Of a DNA stretch of 6,917 nucleotides, positions 6,346 to 6,917 are shown piece by piece. Numbering within the stretch: position 1 is the first letter of the stretch; each line of letters begins with the position of its first letter. The notes under the pieces were generated by a model, which saw nothing but the letters and a program-made list of their open reading frames with translations, was not told the origin of the DNA and searched no databases. Source of the stretch: Candidatus Eiseniibacteriota bacterium (GTDB lineage: Bacteria > Eisenbacteria > RBG-16-71-46); assembly GCA_005893365.1 (NCBI GenBank), contig VBPB01000210.1:1-6917 (forward strand), given 5' to 3'. A program made the position numbers and the translations under genes.

Positions 6346-6917
6346 TTAGCTCCGCGTCGTGGCTGGCTTGCGGACCGGCGCCCGCGCGGGCGGCTTGGGC
6401 GCCGCCCCCTGCTGGGCCAGCGAGCGCTGGAAGCGCTCGGGGATGAGCTTCGACTTCATCCCGGTCCCGAAGTCCACCAACATCGTGCTGCCGACGGCCT
6501 CCTCGATGGTCAGGAGCGGCGCGTTCGCCGACTCGCCGATCATCCAGGTGCGCTGGCGTTGGGTGTTGTGCTGGTCGATCCGGACCAGGCTCGTGATCGG
6601 GACCTGGTTCGACCACCAGCGGGTGTGGGTCTCGGCCTTCTCGAAGTAGAGCGTGCTGTCGCCTTCCTGCTTGTTCGTGGTCTCGCGCCACTTCTGGATG
6701 TCCTTGAGCGCGTCGAACGTGCCCTTCGGCACCTCGACCTTCTCCACCCCGACCGTGTCGGTCGTGCGCGCGGGTTCGTCGTAGTCGAACCCGCGCGTGA
6801 TGAGCTCGGCCGGCGCGCGCAGGAAGAGCTGCTCGAGGGGTTTCCCGTGCTCATCGAGGCCGTCGATGTACTTGCGCATGTACTTCTGGAAGTCGCGGGC
6901 CGGCAGCGTGTCCTGGA
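6346..6917 (-). CDS. Unrecognised protein, C-terminal part (gene runs off the right edge)
   Basis: I do not recognise this gene. The reading frame on the minus strand stays open to the window edge; an internal ATG at 6879 is preceded in frame by the sense codons QDTLPARDFQKY, so the true start is most likely outside. The visible 189 residues have a mixed soluble composition. They contain GVEKVEVPKGTFDALKDIQK, resembling the V-PAGTF-A strand-turn-strand motif of several periplasmic or lipoprotein beta-fold families (DUF3108-like and similar), then a segment rich in Trp and polar residues (ETHTRWWSNQVPITSLV) and LLTIEEAVGSTMLVDFGTGM. The end is a low-complexity basic tail of Ala, Pro, Lys and Arg. 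Base composition is somewhat less extreme than in smc, but codon use fits the window. It converges on ftsY with separate transcription. An extracytoplasmic role is a guess; the N-terminus, where a signal peptide would be, is not visible. Confidence 0.7.
   Translation of the reverse strand, partial: QDTLPARDFQKYMRKYIDGLDEHGKPLEQLFLRAPAELITRGFDYDEPARTTDTVGVEKVEVPKGTFDALKDIQKWRETTNKQEGDSTLYFEKAETHTRWWSNQVPITSLVRIDQHNTQRQRTWMIGESANAPLLTIEEAVGSTMLVDFGTGMKSKLIPERFQRSLAQQGAAPKPPARAPVRKPATTRS

Noticed and set aside
5333..6691. 452-codon minus-strand frame across ftsY
   Set aside because: Antisense to a well-supported FtsY and also overlaps the minus-strand gene at 6346-6917 in another frame; low-complexity translation.
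1..6917. CRISPR array, tRNA, rRNA, insertion sequence or phage genes
   Set aside because: No regularly spaced repeats, no cloverleaf or rRNA-like segment, and no transposase or integrase-like frame was seen on either strand; the only long repeat pair is the 72-bp smc/selA one.

Overview
The window is very GC-rich (well above 65% by eye), densely coded and almost entirely chromosomal housekeeping DNA. It looks like a Gram-negative-type bacterium from a high-GC environmental lineage. The SMC ATPase head carries wording (GPNGCGKTN at the Walker A, an ERSMVDHVLSD stretch, DEVDAPLDDANV at the Walker B) that reminds me of Gemmatimonadota/Eisenbacteria-like relatives. That is an impression from memory, not a placement.

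Layout, left to right: a small HicB-type antitoxin-like gene with no visible HicA toxin (22-240); selA, for selenocysteine synthase (322 to about 1742), visibly broken; smc, the chromosome condensation ATPase (1749-5336); a strong 13-bp hairpin (5358-5392); ftsY, the signal recognition particle receptor (5408-6310); a short 35-base gap with a smaller hairpin; and, on the opposite strand, the 3' end of an unrecognised gene that runs off the right edge (6346-6917). selA, smc and ftsY are co-directional. The end of selA overlaps the smc ribosome binding site, so these genes probably form one transcription unit, with possible attenuation before ftsY. smc followed by ftsY is a gene order known from other bacteria.

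The most notable observation is a 72-base exact direct repeat. Bases 3114-3185, which encode 24 coiled-coil residues of SMC just before its hinge, recur without a mismatch at 1491-1562 inside selA. There the patch replaces the selA segment that should encode the region between the large domain and the final strands of the fold. SelA homology stops at about residue 390 on the left of the patch and resumes on the right in another reading frame (1563-1742). As read, selA is therefore a pseudogene with an smc-derived patch, either from a recent ectopic conversion or template switch, or (at least as likely) from a sequence assembly or gap-filling error. No CRISPR array, RNA gene, insertion sequence or novel multi-gene system was found.
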